A stretch of DNA of 64,000 nucleotides from G965203045 sp965203045 (GCA_965203045.1 OZ241850.1:930001-994000); one strand, 5' to 3'. Positions 46,190-56,448 are shown, counted from the stretch's first letter. Made by a program: numbers and translations. The notes: generated from the letters alone by a model not told the origin.

Positions 46190-46591
46190 ATGGTTAAAAA
46201 AGACACTCCTGCAATAAGTGAGACGGAAGGGCTTGATGAGTTGGCAACTGTAATTGCCGCTACGCGAGATGCATTATCAGATGATATTATTACTCGTTTA
46301 GCATCAACTTTTAGTGAGAGTATTTCTTTACTAGACCGTCTAACACGCAATGAAGGGTTGATGTATCTGGTGCGTGAACTTGATAAACCGGCAAATCAAA
46401 AGTTTTTAACCAGTTTAGCTGATGCTATTAGCGTTACTAATAAAAACATAATAACTGCATCACCACCAGCTAAAGGTGGCATTATTGATACCTATAAATT
46501 AGTAACTAAGCCTAGTGTTCAAGAGGCTATGCAGATGGTATCACTATTTATTGAGAATTTTAATAAGGGTATGCGCGATAAAAAGCTCTAA
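46190..46591 (+). CDS. DUF1641 family protein
   Basis: A 133-residue helical protein. The ATG at 46190 is the sensible start after the upstream gene's stop. The DUF1641 pattern is seen as LDRLTRNEGLMYLVRELDKP and the C-terminal PSVQEAMQMVSLFIENFNKGM. Small DUF1641 proteins commonly accompany SQR-like flavoproteins in sulfur and hydrogen metabolism loci; function unknown. It ends the island, converging on acpS with a 4-bp gap. Confidence 0.75.
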   Translation: MVKKDTPAISETEGLDELATVIAATRDALSDDIITRLASTFSESISLLDRLTRNEGLMYLVRELDKPANQKFLTSLADAISVTNKNIITASPPAKGGIIDTYKLVTKPSVQEAMQMVSLFIENFNKGMRDKKL

Positions 46592-46595
46592 ATTC

Positions 46596-46985
46596 TTAAT
46601 CTTTTTCTAATACCACAAAAGCAACGGCACTAGTTTTTTCATCAGCCAAACTCAAGTGGACTTTATTGATATTATTTTGTCCCAAATACTTGCCTAATTT
46701 TTTACTAAACTGAAAGTATGGTTTGCCTAGTTTATTATTGTAAATAGTTAGGTCGCCAAAATTAACCACCTTACCAATACCGGTGCCTAAAGCTTTAGCA
46801 AAGGCTTCTTTGGCAGCAAAACGTTTGGCAACATAATGCGCGCAATTCTTGTTATTGATATGATTTTTATATTGGATTTGTTCGTGCTGATTAAGAATAC
46901 GTTTGGCAAAAGAATCGCCATGTTCTTTTAATATATGATTTATGCGTTTGATATTGACAATATCGCTACCAATACCATAGATCAT
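46596..46985 (-). CDS. acpS: Holo-[acyl-carrier-protein] synthase
   Basis: AcpS transfers phosphopantetheine from CoA to the acyl carrier protein. The 129-residue protein has the two metal-binding motifs YGIGSDIVNIKRI and FAAKEAFAKALGTGIG, and ends with HLSLADEKTSAVAFVVLE. The start codon overlaps the pdxJ stop by 4 bp (pdxJ-acpS is the standard order). Confidence 0.95.
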   Translation of the reverse strand: MIYGIGSDIVNIKRINHILKEHGDSFAKRILNQHEQIQYKNHINNKNCAHYVAKRFAAKEAFAKALGTGIGKVVNFGDLTIYNNKLGKPYFQFSKKLGKYLGQNNINKVHLSLADEKTSAVAFVVLEKD

Positions 46986-47713
46986 TTCCTAGCTCCTTGT
47001 ATCAAAGTTTTCATCTCTGCTATTGATTGAGCTAAGCCTACAAAAACCGACCTAGCAATAATTGCATGACCAATATTAAGTTCTACAATTTCTGTAATTT
47101 GAGCAATTTCAATAGTATTGCCTAAGTGCAAACCGTGTCCAGCGTTTACTTGCAATCCTAAACTATTAGCATAAGTGGCTGCTACTTGGATTTGACGTAA
47201 TAATTTGGTTTGTTTGCTATTAGTTGTTGCATTTGCATAATGTCCGGTATGTAATTCAATAACCGGAACCCCAACCTTAAATGCTGCCTCAATTTGGACT
47301 AGATCAGCATCAATGAACAATGATACTCTCACTTTAGATTTAGCTAATTGAGTACATATTTCTGTTAAATAGCTTTTGGCGCTTAATACATCTAATCCTC
47401 CTTCGGTAGTAAGTTCTTGACGTTTTTCAGGCACAATGCAACAATCTTGTGGCTTAATTTTGGTAGCAATAGAGACCATTTCCGAAGTGGCTGCCATTTC
47501 TAAGTTCATTTTGGTAGTAATGGCTTTTTTTAAGGTTAGAACATCACTATCTTGAATATGTCTGCGGTCTTCTCTCAGATGTAAAGTAATACCATCAGCG
47601 CCTGATTTTTCAATGATTTTTACCGCCTCAACTAGGCTAGGATAATTGCTAAGTCGCGCTTGTCGTAATGTAGCAATATGGTCAATATTAACACCTAGTT
47701 TTATATTTTGCAT
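46982..47713 (-). CDS. pdxJ: Pyridoxine 5'-phosphate synthase
   Basis: The last step of the DXP-dependent vitamin B6 pathway: ring closure giving pyridoxine phosphate. The 243-residue TIM barrel has the typical start KLGVNIDHIATLRQAR, then GADGITLHLREDRRHIQD, DCCIVPEKRQELTTEGGLD, FIDAD and VNAGHGLH. It is coupled to acpS. It uses DXP, which also feeds dxr in this window. Confidence 0.96.
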   Translation of the reverse strand: MQNIKLGVNIDHIATLRQARLSNYPSLVEAVKIIEKSGADGITLHLREDRRHIQDSDVLTLKKAITTKMNLEMAATSEMVSIATKIKPQDCCIVPEKRQELTTEGGLDVLSAKSYLTEICTQLAKSKVRVSLFIDADLVQIEAAFKVGVPVIELHTGHYANATTNSKQTKLLRQIQVAATYANSLGLQVNAGHGLHLGNTIEIAQITEIVELNIGHAIIARSVFVGLAQSIAEMKTLIQGARK

Positions 47714-47769
47714 AGCGCTTATTTTACCAATAACGTTTAGCTTTGCTAACTAATAATTAAAGCGCACAA

Positions 47770-47806
47770 GGCGTCAAAAAATAAGCACTTGAACTCTTAG
47801 TTCAAA
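47770..47806 (-). terminator. Terminator hairpin at the end of lon
   Basis: On the minus strand TTTGAACT and AGTTCAAG make a stem with a 3-nt loop that includes the lon stop codon, followed by GTGCTTATTTTTTG. This would separate the protease operon from pdxJ-acpS. Confidence 0.55.
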
Positions 47807-50130
47807 GTTTGTTTAAAGACCTCATCAATCCACCTGACTTTTATAATTTTGAGATTGTCTTTGATATGTGCTGGAATTTCTGAGAGTTCACGCTCGTTTT
47901 CTTTGGGAATAAGCACAGTTTTAATACCACCTCTTAACGCTGCTAATAATTTTTCTTTTAAGCCACCGATAGGGGTGATCTCACCTCTTAAAGTTATCTC
48001 GCCAGTCATAGCAACATCGGCGTGAACAGTGCGTTTGGTAAGCGCTGATACTATAGCAACACACATAGCAGCTCCAGCACTAGGGCCATCTTTGGGAGTT
48101 GCCCCATCAGGAACGTGGATGTGAATATCTTTTTCTTTGTAAAACTTTTCATCAATACCTAACTCTTTAGCACGGCTACGTACCACCGACCTTGCAGCTT
48201 GGATAGACTCTTTCATCACATCTTTTAATTGACCAGTTCTTTCTATATTGCCTTTACCTTTATTAACTACAGCTTCAATATTAAGTAAATCACCGCCAAC
48301 TGCAGTCCATGCCAGTCCAGTTACTTGTCCTACTTGGTCGATTTTTCCAGCGATACCAAAACGGTATTTGCGCACACCAAGGAAACTTTGTATATTGTTA
48401 ACGGTAATAGTAGTTTTTTTCTGAGTTTTATCCAATAAAATTTGTTTAACAACTTTACGACAAATCTTGGATATTTCTCGCGTTAGACCTCTGACACCAG
48501 CTTCTTGAGTGTAATAGCGAATAATTTCTAATAGAGCTTCATCCCTAAATACCAATTCTGATTTTTTAACACCATTATTTTTCATCTCTTTGTTAATGAG
48601 ATGTTGTTTGGCTATAATTAATTTTTCATTTTCAGTATAACCAGATAAATAAATAACCTCCATTCTATCTAATAGTGCAACAGGCATATCCAAAGTATTT
48701 GCGGTTGCTACAAACATTGTTTGAGATAAGTCGTAATCTACCTCTAAATAATGGTCATTAAAGGTATGATTTTGCTCTGGGTCTAGCACTTCTAGTAAAG
48801 CAGCAGTAGGGTCTCCTCTAAAATCAGATGCGGTTTTGTCAATTTCATCTAATAAAAATAGCGGGTTTTGCACACCAACTTTTTGCATTTTTTGAATAAT
48901 AGTACCCGGCATAGCGCCAATATAGGTGCGTCTATGACCGCGAATTTCCGCCTCATCACGTATTCCACCTAGTGACATGCGTATAAATTTACGATTAACT
49001 GCCCCGGCAATGGACTGTCCTAATGAAGTTTTACCAACGCCTGGTGGTCCTACCAAACAGAGGATATTAGCCTTATTATGACTGATACGATTTTGTACCG
49101 CCAAATGTTCTAAAATACGTTCTTTGACTTTTTCTAAGCCATAGTGGTCATCATCTAGGATTTTTTGCGCTTTGGTTAAGTTTTTACTTAATTTTGTTTT
49201 TTTGTGCCAAGGCAGGGTACATAAATTTTCTAAATAAGTGCGAATAATAGAAGCATCAGATGATTGAGGTGACATTCTTCTTAATTTTTTGATTTCATCT
49301 TCGGCTTTTTTATTAGCTTCTTTAGGCAGTTTGGCTTTTTTAACTTGTTTAGCTAATTCGTCTATCTCATTAGCATCGTCTAATTGCCCTAATTCTTTTT
49401 GGATAGATTTCATTTGCTCGTGCAAATAGTAATCTTTGTGGTGGCTGTCCATTTGTTTGCGCACTCTGTTATGAATTTTCCTTTCTGTATTCAATACCTG
49501 AATCTCTTCTTCCATAAGTGAAATAATATGTTCTAAACAGCGCAATGAATTTGGGTCGGAAAGAATATTTTGTTTTTGTTCTAAACTAAGTTCTAAGTGA
49601 GAACTTAATAAATAAATAAAACGTTCAATAGTTTGAATTTGTTTTAAAGATTGCATAACTTCTGCAGGAATTTTTTTATTAAAACCAAGATATTTTTCAA
49701 AACTCTCCAAACCAAGTTTCATCATAGCTTTGAGTTCTTTATCATCAATATTTGACTTAGCAAACGGTTCAACTTCAACTAAATCGTAATCTTTGCTGTC
49801 AATGTATTTGATAATTTTAGCTCGCTGGATGCCTTCGACTAATATTTTAAGTGTGCTATCTGGCATTTTAATCATTTGTAAAATATTAGCTAAAGTACCA
49901 ACTTCATATAAGTTCTCAGCCTTTGGATATTGCTCGGTTTGTTGCTTTTGGGTTACTAAAAAGATATGTCGCTGTGTCCCCATTGCTTGATTAATAGCAT
50001 TGGTAGAGCGCTTTCTGCCGGCAAATAGCGGCACCACAGTATATGGCATAACCACCACATCTCTAAGCGGTAATAATGGAAATTGCTTATCATCAACTGT
50101 GGTTGCCCGTTGGTCTAGGTTGCTTGCCAT
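47797..50130 (-). CDS. lon: ATP-dependent protease Lon
   Basis: A cytosolic AAA+ serine protease that removes misfolded and regulatory proteins. The 777 residues include the N-terminal LON domain (PLLPLRDVVVMPYTVVPLF), Walker A GPPGVGKTSLGQS, Walker B FLLDEIDK, and the protease domain with catalytic Ser in PKDGPSAGAAMCVA and Lys in GGLKEKLLAALRGG. The start overlaps the end of hflX by 16 bp, so it is last of a cytochrome-tig-clpP-clpX-hflX-lon run. No separate heat-shock promoter is obvious. Confidence 0.97.
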   Translation of the reverse strand: MASNLDQRATTVDDKQFPLLPLRDVVVMPYTVVPLFAGRKRSTNAINQAMGTQRHIFLVTQKQQTEQYPKAENLYEVGTLANILQMIKMPDSTLKILVEGIQRAKIIKYIDSKDYDLVEVEPFAKSNIDDKELKAMMKLGLESFEKYLGFNKKIPAEVMQSLKQIQTIERFIYLLSSHLELSLEQKQNILSDPNSLRCLEHIISLMEEEIQVLNTERKIHNRVRKQMDSHHKDYYLHEQMKSIQKELGQLDDANEIDELAKQVKKAKLPKEANKKAEDEIKKLRRMSPQSSDASIIRTYLENLCTLPWHKKTKLSKNLTKAQKILDDDHYGLEKVKERILEHLAVQNRISHNKANILCLVGPPGVGKTSLGQSIAGAVNRKFIRMSLGGIRDEAEIRGHRRTYIGAMPGTIIQKMQKVGVQNPLFLLDEIDKTASDFRGDPTAALLEVLDPEQNHTFNDHYLEVDYDLSQTMFVATANTLDMPVALLDRMEVIYLSGYTENEKLIIAKQHLINKEMKNNGVKKSELVFRDEALLEIIRYYTQEAGVRGLTREISKICRKVVKQILLDKTQKKTTITVNNIQSFLGVRKYRFGIAGKIDQVGQVTGLAWTAVGGDLLNIEAVVNKGKGNIERTGQLKDVMKESIQAARSVVRSRAKELGIDEKFYKEKDIHIHVPDGATPKDGPSAGAAMCVAIVSALTKRTVHADVAMTGEITLRGEITPIGGLKEKLLAALRGGIKTVLIPKENERELSEIPAHIKDNLKIIKVRWIDEVFKQTLN

Positions 50131-51398
50131 AATTCAATATTTTTATTTCTTAGTAGCCTAGTTAGATAGTGGTTAGTAACCAGAATTTCAAGTATCCAAT
50201 TACCGTATTGATCAGTTTTTTCAGCCTTAATAAACCCAACTTTATAAATCTGATTACGGTACTTAGCCGCTTTAGGTTTTAATAAAATGTGCGCTGATTG
50301 CATCAAACCGCTGAGCTTTTTTGTCAAGACGTTTGATAAAATATCTAAACCTTCTGTGGTTTTAGCGCTAATCCAGACTATATCTGCCGAAGGTTTAACC
50401 GTCACTGGGTAGACTAATTTATCAATTTTATTCATTACCGTAATGCTGGCAATATTATTGAGATTTATAGCAGTTAATATTTTATTTACCTTATCAATTT
50501 TATCTAATTTGTTTTCATCACTAGCATCAACAATATGTAGTAATACATCAGCTTGTTTAATTTCATTTAAAGTGGATTTGAAAGCAGCAATTAAGTCGGG
50601 TGGTAAATCTTGAATAAAACCAACAGTATCAGCAACAATAGTAGTGCCTAATGCTGGTAAAGTGATTTTACGCAACGTAGTGTCTAAAGTGGCAAATAGT
50701 TTATTATCAGTATAAACATTAGCCTTAGTAAGTGTATTAAACAAAGATGATTTACCAGCATTGGTATAACCGACTAGTGCTACAACTGGCACCTCATTTT
50801 TAGCGCGCGCTTGACGGCCTAATTGACGTTGTTTGTTTACTTTTACTAAACGTTTTTTGAGATAGTTAATACGCATTCCAATTAAACGGCGGTCGGTTTC
50901 AAGCTGAGTTTCACCTGGTCCACGCAGACCAAGCCCGCCTTTTTGACGTTCTAAATGCGTCCAAGTACGCACTAGGCGAGTGGATAAGTGTTTTAATTGC
51001 GCTAATTCAACTTGTAATTTACCTTCATAAGAATGCGCTCTTAGAGCAAAAATATCTAAAATTAAACTCGTTCTATCCATCACTCGGCACTTAATACTTA
51101 GTTCTAGGTTGCGTTGTTGAGAAGGTGATAGATTCACAGAAAATAGCACCACTTCAATATGGCGCAATGCCACTAAACTAGCAATATGGTCTACTTTACC
51201 TTTGCCGATAAAATATTGCGCTTCCGGATATTGACGTTTGATAAAACATTGTTTTATTACCTGCACGCCTGCTGAGGTGGCAAGTTCAAAAAACTCAGCG
51301 CTGGTATCATATTGTTTGGGTAGTTCTATGTGGCAAAGCAGAACACGCTCGCCTAAGCCGATTGCTTGTTGTTGTGATTGAGCAAATGATAATGCCAC
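50115..51398 (-). CDS. hflX: Ribosome-associated GTPase HflX
   Basis: HflX splits stalled or stress-inactivated 70S ribosomes. The 427-residue protein has the N-terminal glycine/His-rich domain (SVNLSPSQQRNLE, DRTSLILDIFALRAHSYEGKLQVELAQL), the family hallmark GLGLRGPGETQLETDRR, and the GTPase motifs VGYTNAGKSSLFN, DTVGFIQDLP and MNKIDK. It lies between clpX and lon, an unusual place: it is commonly next to hfq. Confidence 0.94.
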   Translation of the reverse strand: MALSFAQSQQQAIGLGERVLLCHIELPKQYDTSAEFFELATSAGVQVIKQCFIKRQYPEAQYFIGKGKVDHIASLVALRHIEVVLFSVNLSPSQQRNLELSIKCRVMDRTSLILDIFALRAHSYEGKLQVELAQLKHLSTRLVRTWTHLERQKGGLGLRGPGETQLETDRRLIGMRINYLKKRLVKVNKQRQLGRQARAKNEVPVVALVGYTNAGKSSLFNTLTKANVYTDNKLFATLDTTLRKITLPALGTTIVADTVGFIQDLPPDLIAAFKSTLNEIKQADVLLHIVDASDENKLDKIDKVNKILTAINLNNIASITVMNKIDKLVYPVTVKPSADIVWISAKTTEGLDILSNVLTKKLSGLMQSAHILLKPKAAKYRNQIYKVGFIKAEKTDQYGNWILEILVTNHYLTRLLRNKNIELWQAT

Positions 51399-51414
51399 CT
51401 TTGGCTTTGTCCTT

Positions 51415-52662
51415 TTATGCCGCTGATTTTTGTTTGCGGATAATTAGTGGTTCACTGGTGCCCTCTATTACTGATTTATCAATAATAATTTTATTAACAT
51501 CGTTTTGACTGGGCACGTTATACATTAAATCTAATAAAATATTTTCCAAAATAGAGCGCAAACCTCTAGCGCCAGTTTTGCGTTTAACGGCTAATTTGGC
51601 AATTGCGGTTAGGGCTTGCGGTCTGATTTCTAATTTAATATTTTCCATAGCGAAAAATGCTTGAAATTGCTTGACAATTGCATTTTTAGGCTTGATAAGA
51701 ATATTAACCAGTGCTTTTTCATCTAATTCCGATAAAGATAAATGCACCGCTAATCTACCCACCAGCTCGGGAATAAGTCCATATTTAATCAAATCTTCGG
51801 GTTGTAATTGAGCAAATAATTCACTTAAATTGTTATCCTTGTCGGTATTTACTTTAGCGGAAAATCCGATACTATTTTTGGTATTTAGCCGTTTTTGAAT
51901 AATTTTTTCTAAGCCATCAAAAGCCCCGCCACAAATAAATAAAATATTACTGGTATCAACATCAACGGTTTGGCTATTGGGGTGTTTATTTTTACCTCCT
52001 CCTGTGGCAACTGAGGCTATTGTGCCTTCAATTAGTTTAAGCATCGCTTGTTGCACACCCTCACCAGAAACATCACGGGTGATTGAAGGATTATCTGAAC
52101 GGCGTGAAATTTTATCAATTTCATCTAAAAAGATTATGCCACGTTGTGCTTTGTTAATATCATTATCGCACTTAGACAATAAACTTTTAATAACTGTTTC
52201 CACATCACTGCCAACATAGCCAGCTTCAGTTAAAGTGGTTGCATCGGCAATAGCAAATGGTACATCCAAAATGCGCGCCAAAGTTTTAGCAAGCAAAGTC
52301 TTACCAGAACCGGTAGGGCCTATGGCTAAAATATTACTTTTCTCAATTTCAACACTACTACTATCTTGATTATTATTTAATCGTTTGTAGTGGTTATAAA
52401 CCGCAACCGAGATTATTTTTTTAGCATTCTCTTGACCTATAACAAACTCATCTAGTAAACGATGTAATTCTTTAGGTGTATGAAGAATGTGCTGACCTTT
52501 TTTTTCTTCTTGTTCTGCTGAGAGAAAAATAGTCTGGCATTTATCAATACAACTGCGACAAATCTTTATTCCACTAGCTTGGACTAAACGACCAGTTTCC
52601 TCTCGTGACCTGAGGCATAGCGAACAGAATTGGCTGTTATTTTTTTGCATATCAACGGGCAT
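51415..52662 (-). CDS. clpX: ClpX, ATPase subunit of the Clp protease
   Basis: ClpX unfolds substrates and feeds them to ClpP. The 415 residues begin with the C4 zinc-binding domain ([10 protein letters not shown] ... CRSCIDKC), then Walker [16 protein letters not shown], Walker [12 protein letters not shown], the pore loop region [10 protein letters not shown] and [11 protein letters not shown]. The start lies within the last codons of clpP (11-bp overlap). Confidence 0.97.
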   Translation of the reverse strand: MPVDMQKNNSQFCSLCLRSREETGRLVQASGIKICRSCIDKCQTIFLSAEQEEKKGQHILHTPKELHRLLDEFVIGQENAKKIISVAVYNHYKRLNNNQDSSSVEIEKSNILAIGPTGSGKTLLAKTLARILDVPFAIADATTLTEAGYVGSDVETVIKSLLSKCDNDINKAQRGIIFLDEIDKISRRSDNPSITRDVSGEGVQQAMLKLIEGTIASVATGGGKNKHPNSQTVDVDTSNILFICGGAFDGLEKIIQKRLNTKNSIGFSAKVNTDKDNNLSELFAQLQPEDLIKYGLIPELVGRLAVHLSLSELDEKALVNILIKPKNAIVKQFQAFFAMENIKLEIRPQALTAIAKLAVKRKTGARGLRSILENILLDLMYNVPSQNDVNKIIIDKSVIEGTSEPLIIRKQKSAA

Positions 52663-53248
52663 AAATCACTTTATCAATTAAACCATAATTTACTGCTTCA
52701 TCGGCAGATAGAAAATTATCTCTATCAGTATCCTTTTCAATACGTTTTAGGGTTTGACCAGTGTGGTTTTTTAAAATATTATTTAACTTATGCCTAACCC
52801 TTAAAATTTCTTGGGCATGAATTTCAATATCACTTGCTTGCCCTGAATAACCACCAAGTGGTTGATGCAACATTATGCGTGCATTTGGTAAGGAGAAGCG
52901 ACTACCTTTTTCTCCAGCAGTCAGTAATAATGCACCCATACTTGCTGCTTGTCCAACACACAAAGTTGATATTTTTGGTTTGATAAATTGCACAGTGTCA
53001 TAAATTGCCAAACCAGCACTAACTGAACCTCCCGGCGAATTAATATATAGATAAATATCTTTTTTCGGGTTTTCTGCTTCCAAAAATAGCAATTGAGCGA
53101 TAACGACATTTGCCATATAATCCTCAATCATCCCCACTAAGAAGATTATACGCTCTTTTAGTAGTCGTGAGTAAATATCGTAAGCACGCTCGCCACGAGA
53201 AGATTGCTCAATGACCATTGGTATTTGATTAAGATTTTTAGTATCCAT
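52652..53248 (-). CDS. clpP: ClpP, proteolytic subunit of the Clp protease
   Basis: A 198-residue serine peptidase forming the tetradecameric barrel. The catalytic triad is visible: Ser in [14 protein letters not shown], His in MLHQPLGG, and Asp near [12 protein letters not shown]-terminal start [19 protein letters not shown] is standard. Its ATG overlaps the tig stop as TAATG. Confidence 0.97.
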   Translation of the reverse strand: MDTKNLNQIPMVIEQSSRGERAYDIYSRLLKERIIFLVGMIEDYMANVVIAQLLFLEAENPKKDIYLYINSPGGSVSAGLAIYDTVQFIKPKISTLCVGQAASMGALLLTAGEKGSRFSLPNARIMLHQPLGGYSGQASDIEIHAQEILRVRHKLNNILKNHTGQTLKRIEKDTDRDNFLSADEAVNYGLIDKVIYAR

Positions 53249-54537
53249 TATGTTTTATAAACTAATTCTTGAAAAGTTTTTTTATTAGTATTAACTTTAG
53301 CCTTACTGACTAAATAATTAAGCACTTTATCCTCTAACAAACCAGATTCAATACTAGATAAACGTTTATTATCAGCATAATACCAATCCACTACCGATTT
53401 TTCAGGCTGATTATGGTTTTTAGCAATACTAACAATTTTATTTTTAATTTCCTCAGCGCTTAATTTAATATCAGCATTTTTTGTAATTGCGTTAATCAAC
53501 ACCCCCAACTGCAAACGTTGTTCAGCTTGTTTAGTAAACAAGTCTGCAGATAAATTCTGTGTTGTTGCTTGTTTATCCATATTCTTTTGCATATCTTTTA
53601 GTAAATTCTGTGCCTCCTCCTCAACACTAGATGCTGGTACTTCAACTTTATTAGCATCTAATAAAGCATGAAATGCCTTTTCTTTATTATAGTCGTTTAA
53701 ACGCTTTTCAAGTTCAATTTGGATATGTTTCTTAGCACTCTTTTTTAAGTCTTGCAAATTTTTTTCTTGAAATTGTTGGGCTAATTCATCATCCAAAGGA
53801 GGTATCTTAGCTGATGAAACCGCATTTAATTTAATGTTAAAAACCGCTTTTTTATTCCTTAATTCGCTAGGGTTATAGTCCTTAGAAAATCTTACATTTA
53901 CCGCAAAATTATCCCCAGCCCTATTACCGATGATACCATCTTCAAAACCAGGAACCATTTTTTTATCACCTAAAATAAGTTCAAATGCTTCTGCTTGTCC
54001 ACCTTCGAAAATTTTATCACCAATGCGACCAACAAAGTCAATATTAACCTTATCTCCTATTTTAGCAGCACGTTTAACTACTTGATAACTCGCTTTTTGT
54101 TTGCGCAAGTCTTGCAAAGTTTTATCAACATCGGTGGTGCTGACATCACAACTTATTTGCTCAAATTTTAATTTAGCGACATCGGCTAGTTTAACTTCGG
54201 GAAAAATCTCAAAGACAATGCTGAATTTAAGCAAAGTTTTATCACTAACATCCAGTTTGATTAAATTTGGTGTGGCTGCTGGTGTTAAGCCTTCCTTTTC
54301 AAAAACTTTTGGCAGAGCATCACTAATGATTTTTTGAGCAATATCGCTTTTAATACTGTTGCCATATTTTTTCTCAATCAAGCTAGGTGGAACTTTGCCA
54401 GGTCTAAACCCATCAATTTTAGCGCTAGCTGCAACCTTATTAATCTCCTTTTTAACTTCTACTAAAAAATCATTATTTGCTAGTTCAACCGCTATTTCCC
54501 TTTTGAGACCTTCAAGGGTTGTTAATGTTGTTTTCAT
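53248..54537 (-). CDS. tig: Trigger factor
   Basis: A ribosome-bound chaperone and prolyl isomerase. The 429-residue protein has the ribosome-binding tail ([16 protein letters not shown]), the FKBP-like domain ([23 protein letters not shown] ... [14 protein letters not shown]) and the helical C-terminal arms. Length is typical. It starts 2 bp after the cytochrome stop, so its ribosome-binding site lies inside that gene. Confidence 0.95.
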   Translation of the reverse strand: MKTTLTTLEGLKREIAVELANNDFLVEVKKEINKVAASAKIDGFRPGKVPPSLIEKKYGNSIKSDIAQKIISDALPKVFEKEGLTPAATPNLIKLDVSDKTLLKFSIVFEIFPEVKLADVAKLKFEQISCDVSTTDVDKTLQDLRKQKASYQVVKRAAKIGDKVNIDFVGRIGDKIFEGGQAEAFELILGDKKMVPGFEDGIIGNRAGDNFAVNVRFSKDYNPSELRNKKAVFNIKLNAVSSAKIPPLDDELAQQFQEKNLQDLKKSAKKHIQIELEKRLNDYNKEKAFHALLDANKVEVPASSVEEEAQNLLKDMQKNMDKQATTQNLSADLFTKQAEQRLQLGVLINAITKNADIKLSAEEIKNKIVSIAKNHNQPEKSVVDWYYADNKRLSSIESGLLEDKVLNYLVSKAKVNTNKKTFQELVYKT

Positions 54538-54539
54538 AC

Positions 54540-55190
54540 TTAGTGCAATCCGGCAATATATTCAGATAATGCATTAATTTCTTTATCAGTTAAATTTTTA
54601 CTCACTTGACGCATTATTGCGTCTATATCGTTTTCTCGAGCACTTTTAATATTATCGCTAAACCTCTCGTTAAGACTAGCTTGACGAAAGGCTTTTAGCT
54701 GAGTTTTAGTATAGGCGGCGTGTTGAAAACTAAGTGCTGGGAATTTAGCGCTAGCAATGCCTTTGCCATCTGGACTATGACAGGCTGAACAAGCAGATAT
54801 GCCAGTTTTTTCATTGCCACCGCGGTATAATTTTTCCGCTAAAGCAATTAATTCTGGGTCTTTTTTTGCCACATTAGCCTGAGGTGTTTGATTGGCATAA
54901 AATGCTGCTAAATCTGTTAAATCCTGTTTGCTAAGCGGCGCTACAATACCAGACATTAAATCGTGATTACGTTTTTTAGTTTTAAAATCCATTAATTGCT
55001 TTAATAAATAAGATGCGTGCTGACCGGCTATTTTAGGAAAAGCATCACTTGGACTATTGCCATTAATGCCATGGCAAGAAACGCAAGACTTGGATAAATA
55101 TTTACCTCTACTGATATCGGTTGCATTAACATTTGTTAGCATCAATATCATTAAACCAAACACAGTTAGGTGTAATTGTTTGTTAATCAT
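54540..55190 (-). CDS. Diheme cytochrome c4-type protein
   Basis: A 216-residue periplasmic electron carrier. Signal peptide up to about residue 23 (ending NVNA). Two haem sites are CVSCH (near residue 36) and CSACH (near 134), each followed by the class I pattern (GNSPSDAFPKIAGQHASYL, then LSxYI-type end), with likely Met ligands in DLMSGIVAPLS and the second half. Cytochrome c4 links the bc1 complex to terminal oxidases. It is an unusual leader for the tig-clpPX operon, with its promoter probably in the ~145-bp gap before tolQ. Confidence 0.88.
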   Translation of the reverse strand: MINKQLHLTVFGLMILMLTNVNATDISRGKYLSKSCVSCHGINGNSPSDAFPKIAGQHASYLLKQLMDFKTKKRNHDLMSGIVAPLSKQDLTDLAAFYANQTPQANVAKKDPELIALAEKLYRGGNEKTGISACSACHSPDGKGIASAKFPALSFQHAAYTKTQLKAFRQASLNERFSDNIKSARENDIDAIMRQVSKNLTDKEINALSEYIAGLH

Positions 55191-55336
55191 AAAAATTTAT
55201 AGAAATTGCAAAGTTAATTAAAGTGGGGACATTATAACTGTTTTAGTAAAATTTGTAAATTGAAATTTGCCTTTATTCATATAGCAATTCACAGTAAAAT
55301 GTAGGTTTTTTTAAAACTTCCGCTTAAGGAGTAAAG

Positions 55337-56011
55337 ATGGATGAAGCGTTATCAATTGTTAACTTAATTATTAATGCTAGTTGGTTGGTTCAAGTTGTAA
55401 TGGCAATTTTAGTTATTATGTCAGTTTATTCTTGGACAATTGTGTTAGCGAAAAAGAAGCAAATTTTAACTAATAATATTGACATCAAACATTTTGATAA
55501 AAAATTAAACCTGCACAATAATTTAATTGCAATTAATAGCAGTATTCCCAAGCTAAAACATAACCAAACCCCCCCGGAACAAATATTCAGTGCCGGCTAT
55601 TACGAATTCAGTCATAGTAATAATAGCAATATCAATGATGATTATGAAAATAAGCAAAGTAATGCCGAGAGGGCATATAGAGCAATGTATAGTGTGGCTA
55701 ATAAAAAAATTGATAAAATCAGCAAAGATTTATCCATCCTTGCCCTAATTTCCAATAGCAGTCCTTATATTGGATTATTTGGCACGGTTTGGGGTATTAT
55801 GCAGGCTTTTTTAGGACTTGCTAGTGTTAAACAAGCAACCATTGCTGTTGTTGCCCCTGGGATTGCCGAAGCCTTAATCGCTACCGCTTTTGGTTTATTT
55901 GCTGCTATTCCAGCGAGTATTTTTTACAATCGTCTTAGTGATGATGTAGATTTAATATCGCGTCAATTTAGCCATAGTATTGAGGATTTATTTATTAGGT
56001 TTCAACGTTAA
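55337..56011 (+). CDS. tolQ: TolQ, proton-channel subunit of the Tol-Pal system
   Basis: An inner-membrane protein of 224 residues. It has an N-terminal helix (ASWLVQVVMAILVIMSVYSW), a cytoplasmic stretch, and two C-terminal helices with GLFGTVWGIMQAFLGL and APGIAEALIATAFGLFAAIPASIFYN, the MotA/TolQ/ExbB signature. AAGGAG lies before the ATG. First of tolQ-tolR-tolA, which drive outer-membrane constriction at division. Confidence 0.96.
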   Translation: MDEALSIVNLIINASWLVQVVMAILVIMSVYSWTIVLAKKKQILTNNIDIKHFDKKLNLHNNLIAINSSIPKLKHNQTPPEQIFSAGYYEFSHSNNSNINDDYENKQSNAERAYRAMYSVANKKIDKISKDLSILALISNSSPYIGLFGTVWGIMQAFLGLASVKQATIAVVAPGIAEALIATAFGLFAAIPASIFYNRLSDDVDLISRQFSHSIEDLFIRFQR

Positions 56012-56013
56012 TT

Positions 56014-56439
56014 ATGTTATCAGTACCCAAACGAGCTCACACTAAACCCGATGACCGAATCAATGTTGTGCCCTATATTGATGTGATGTTAGTGCTACTT
56101 GTAATTTTTATGATTACTACGCCTATTTTAGAACAAGGAGTTGAGGTTGATTTGCCAGAGGCTGATGCTAAAGTGTTTGATTTTACTGGTTCAGAGGATA
56201 ATTTACCAATAGTAATTACCGTTAACAAAGGTGGTCAATATTCAATTGGAGAACGTAAAGATTTAACAGCAAACCGCATTATAGCAGCAGTCAAAGCAGC
56301 ACAATCTTTAAGAACTAATAATCAAGTTATGGTGCGTGGCGATAAAGATGTTGCTTATGGTAAAGTAATTGAATTAATGACTTTTTTGCAATTAGCCGGA
56401 GTGGAAAAAGTCGGTTTTATTACCGAGCCTTTACCATAA
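56014..56439 (+). CDS. tolR: TolR, Tol-Pal energising subunit
   Basis: A 141-residue inner-membrane protein with one helix and a periplasmic domain. The helix has the proton-path Asp in NVVPYIDVMLVLLVIFMITTP, followed by VEVDLPEADAK and the C-terminal VMVRGDKDVAYGKVIELM...LAGVEKVGFIT, all typical. It lies 2 bp after tolQ. Confidence 0.96.
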   Translation: MLSVPKRAHTKPDDRINVVPYIDVMLVLLVIFMITTPILEQGVEVDLPEADAKVFDFTGSEDNLPIVITVNKGGQYSIGERKDLTANRIIAAVKAAQSLRTNNQVMVRGDKDVAYGKVIELMTFLQLAGVEKVGFITEPLP

Positions 56440-56448
56440 TCAACTAAT

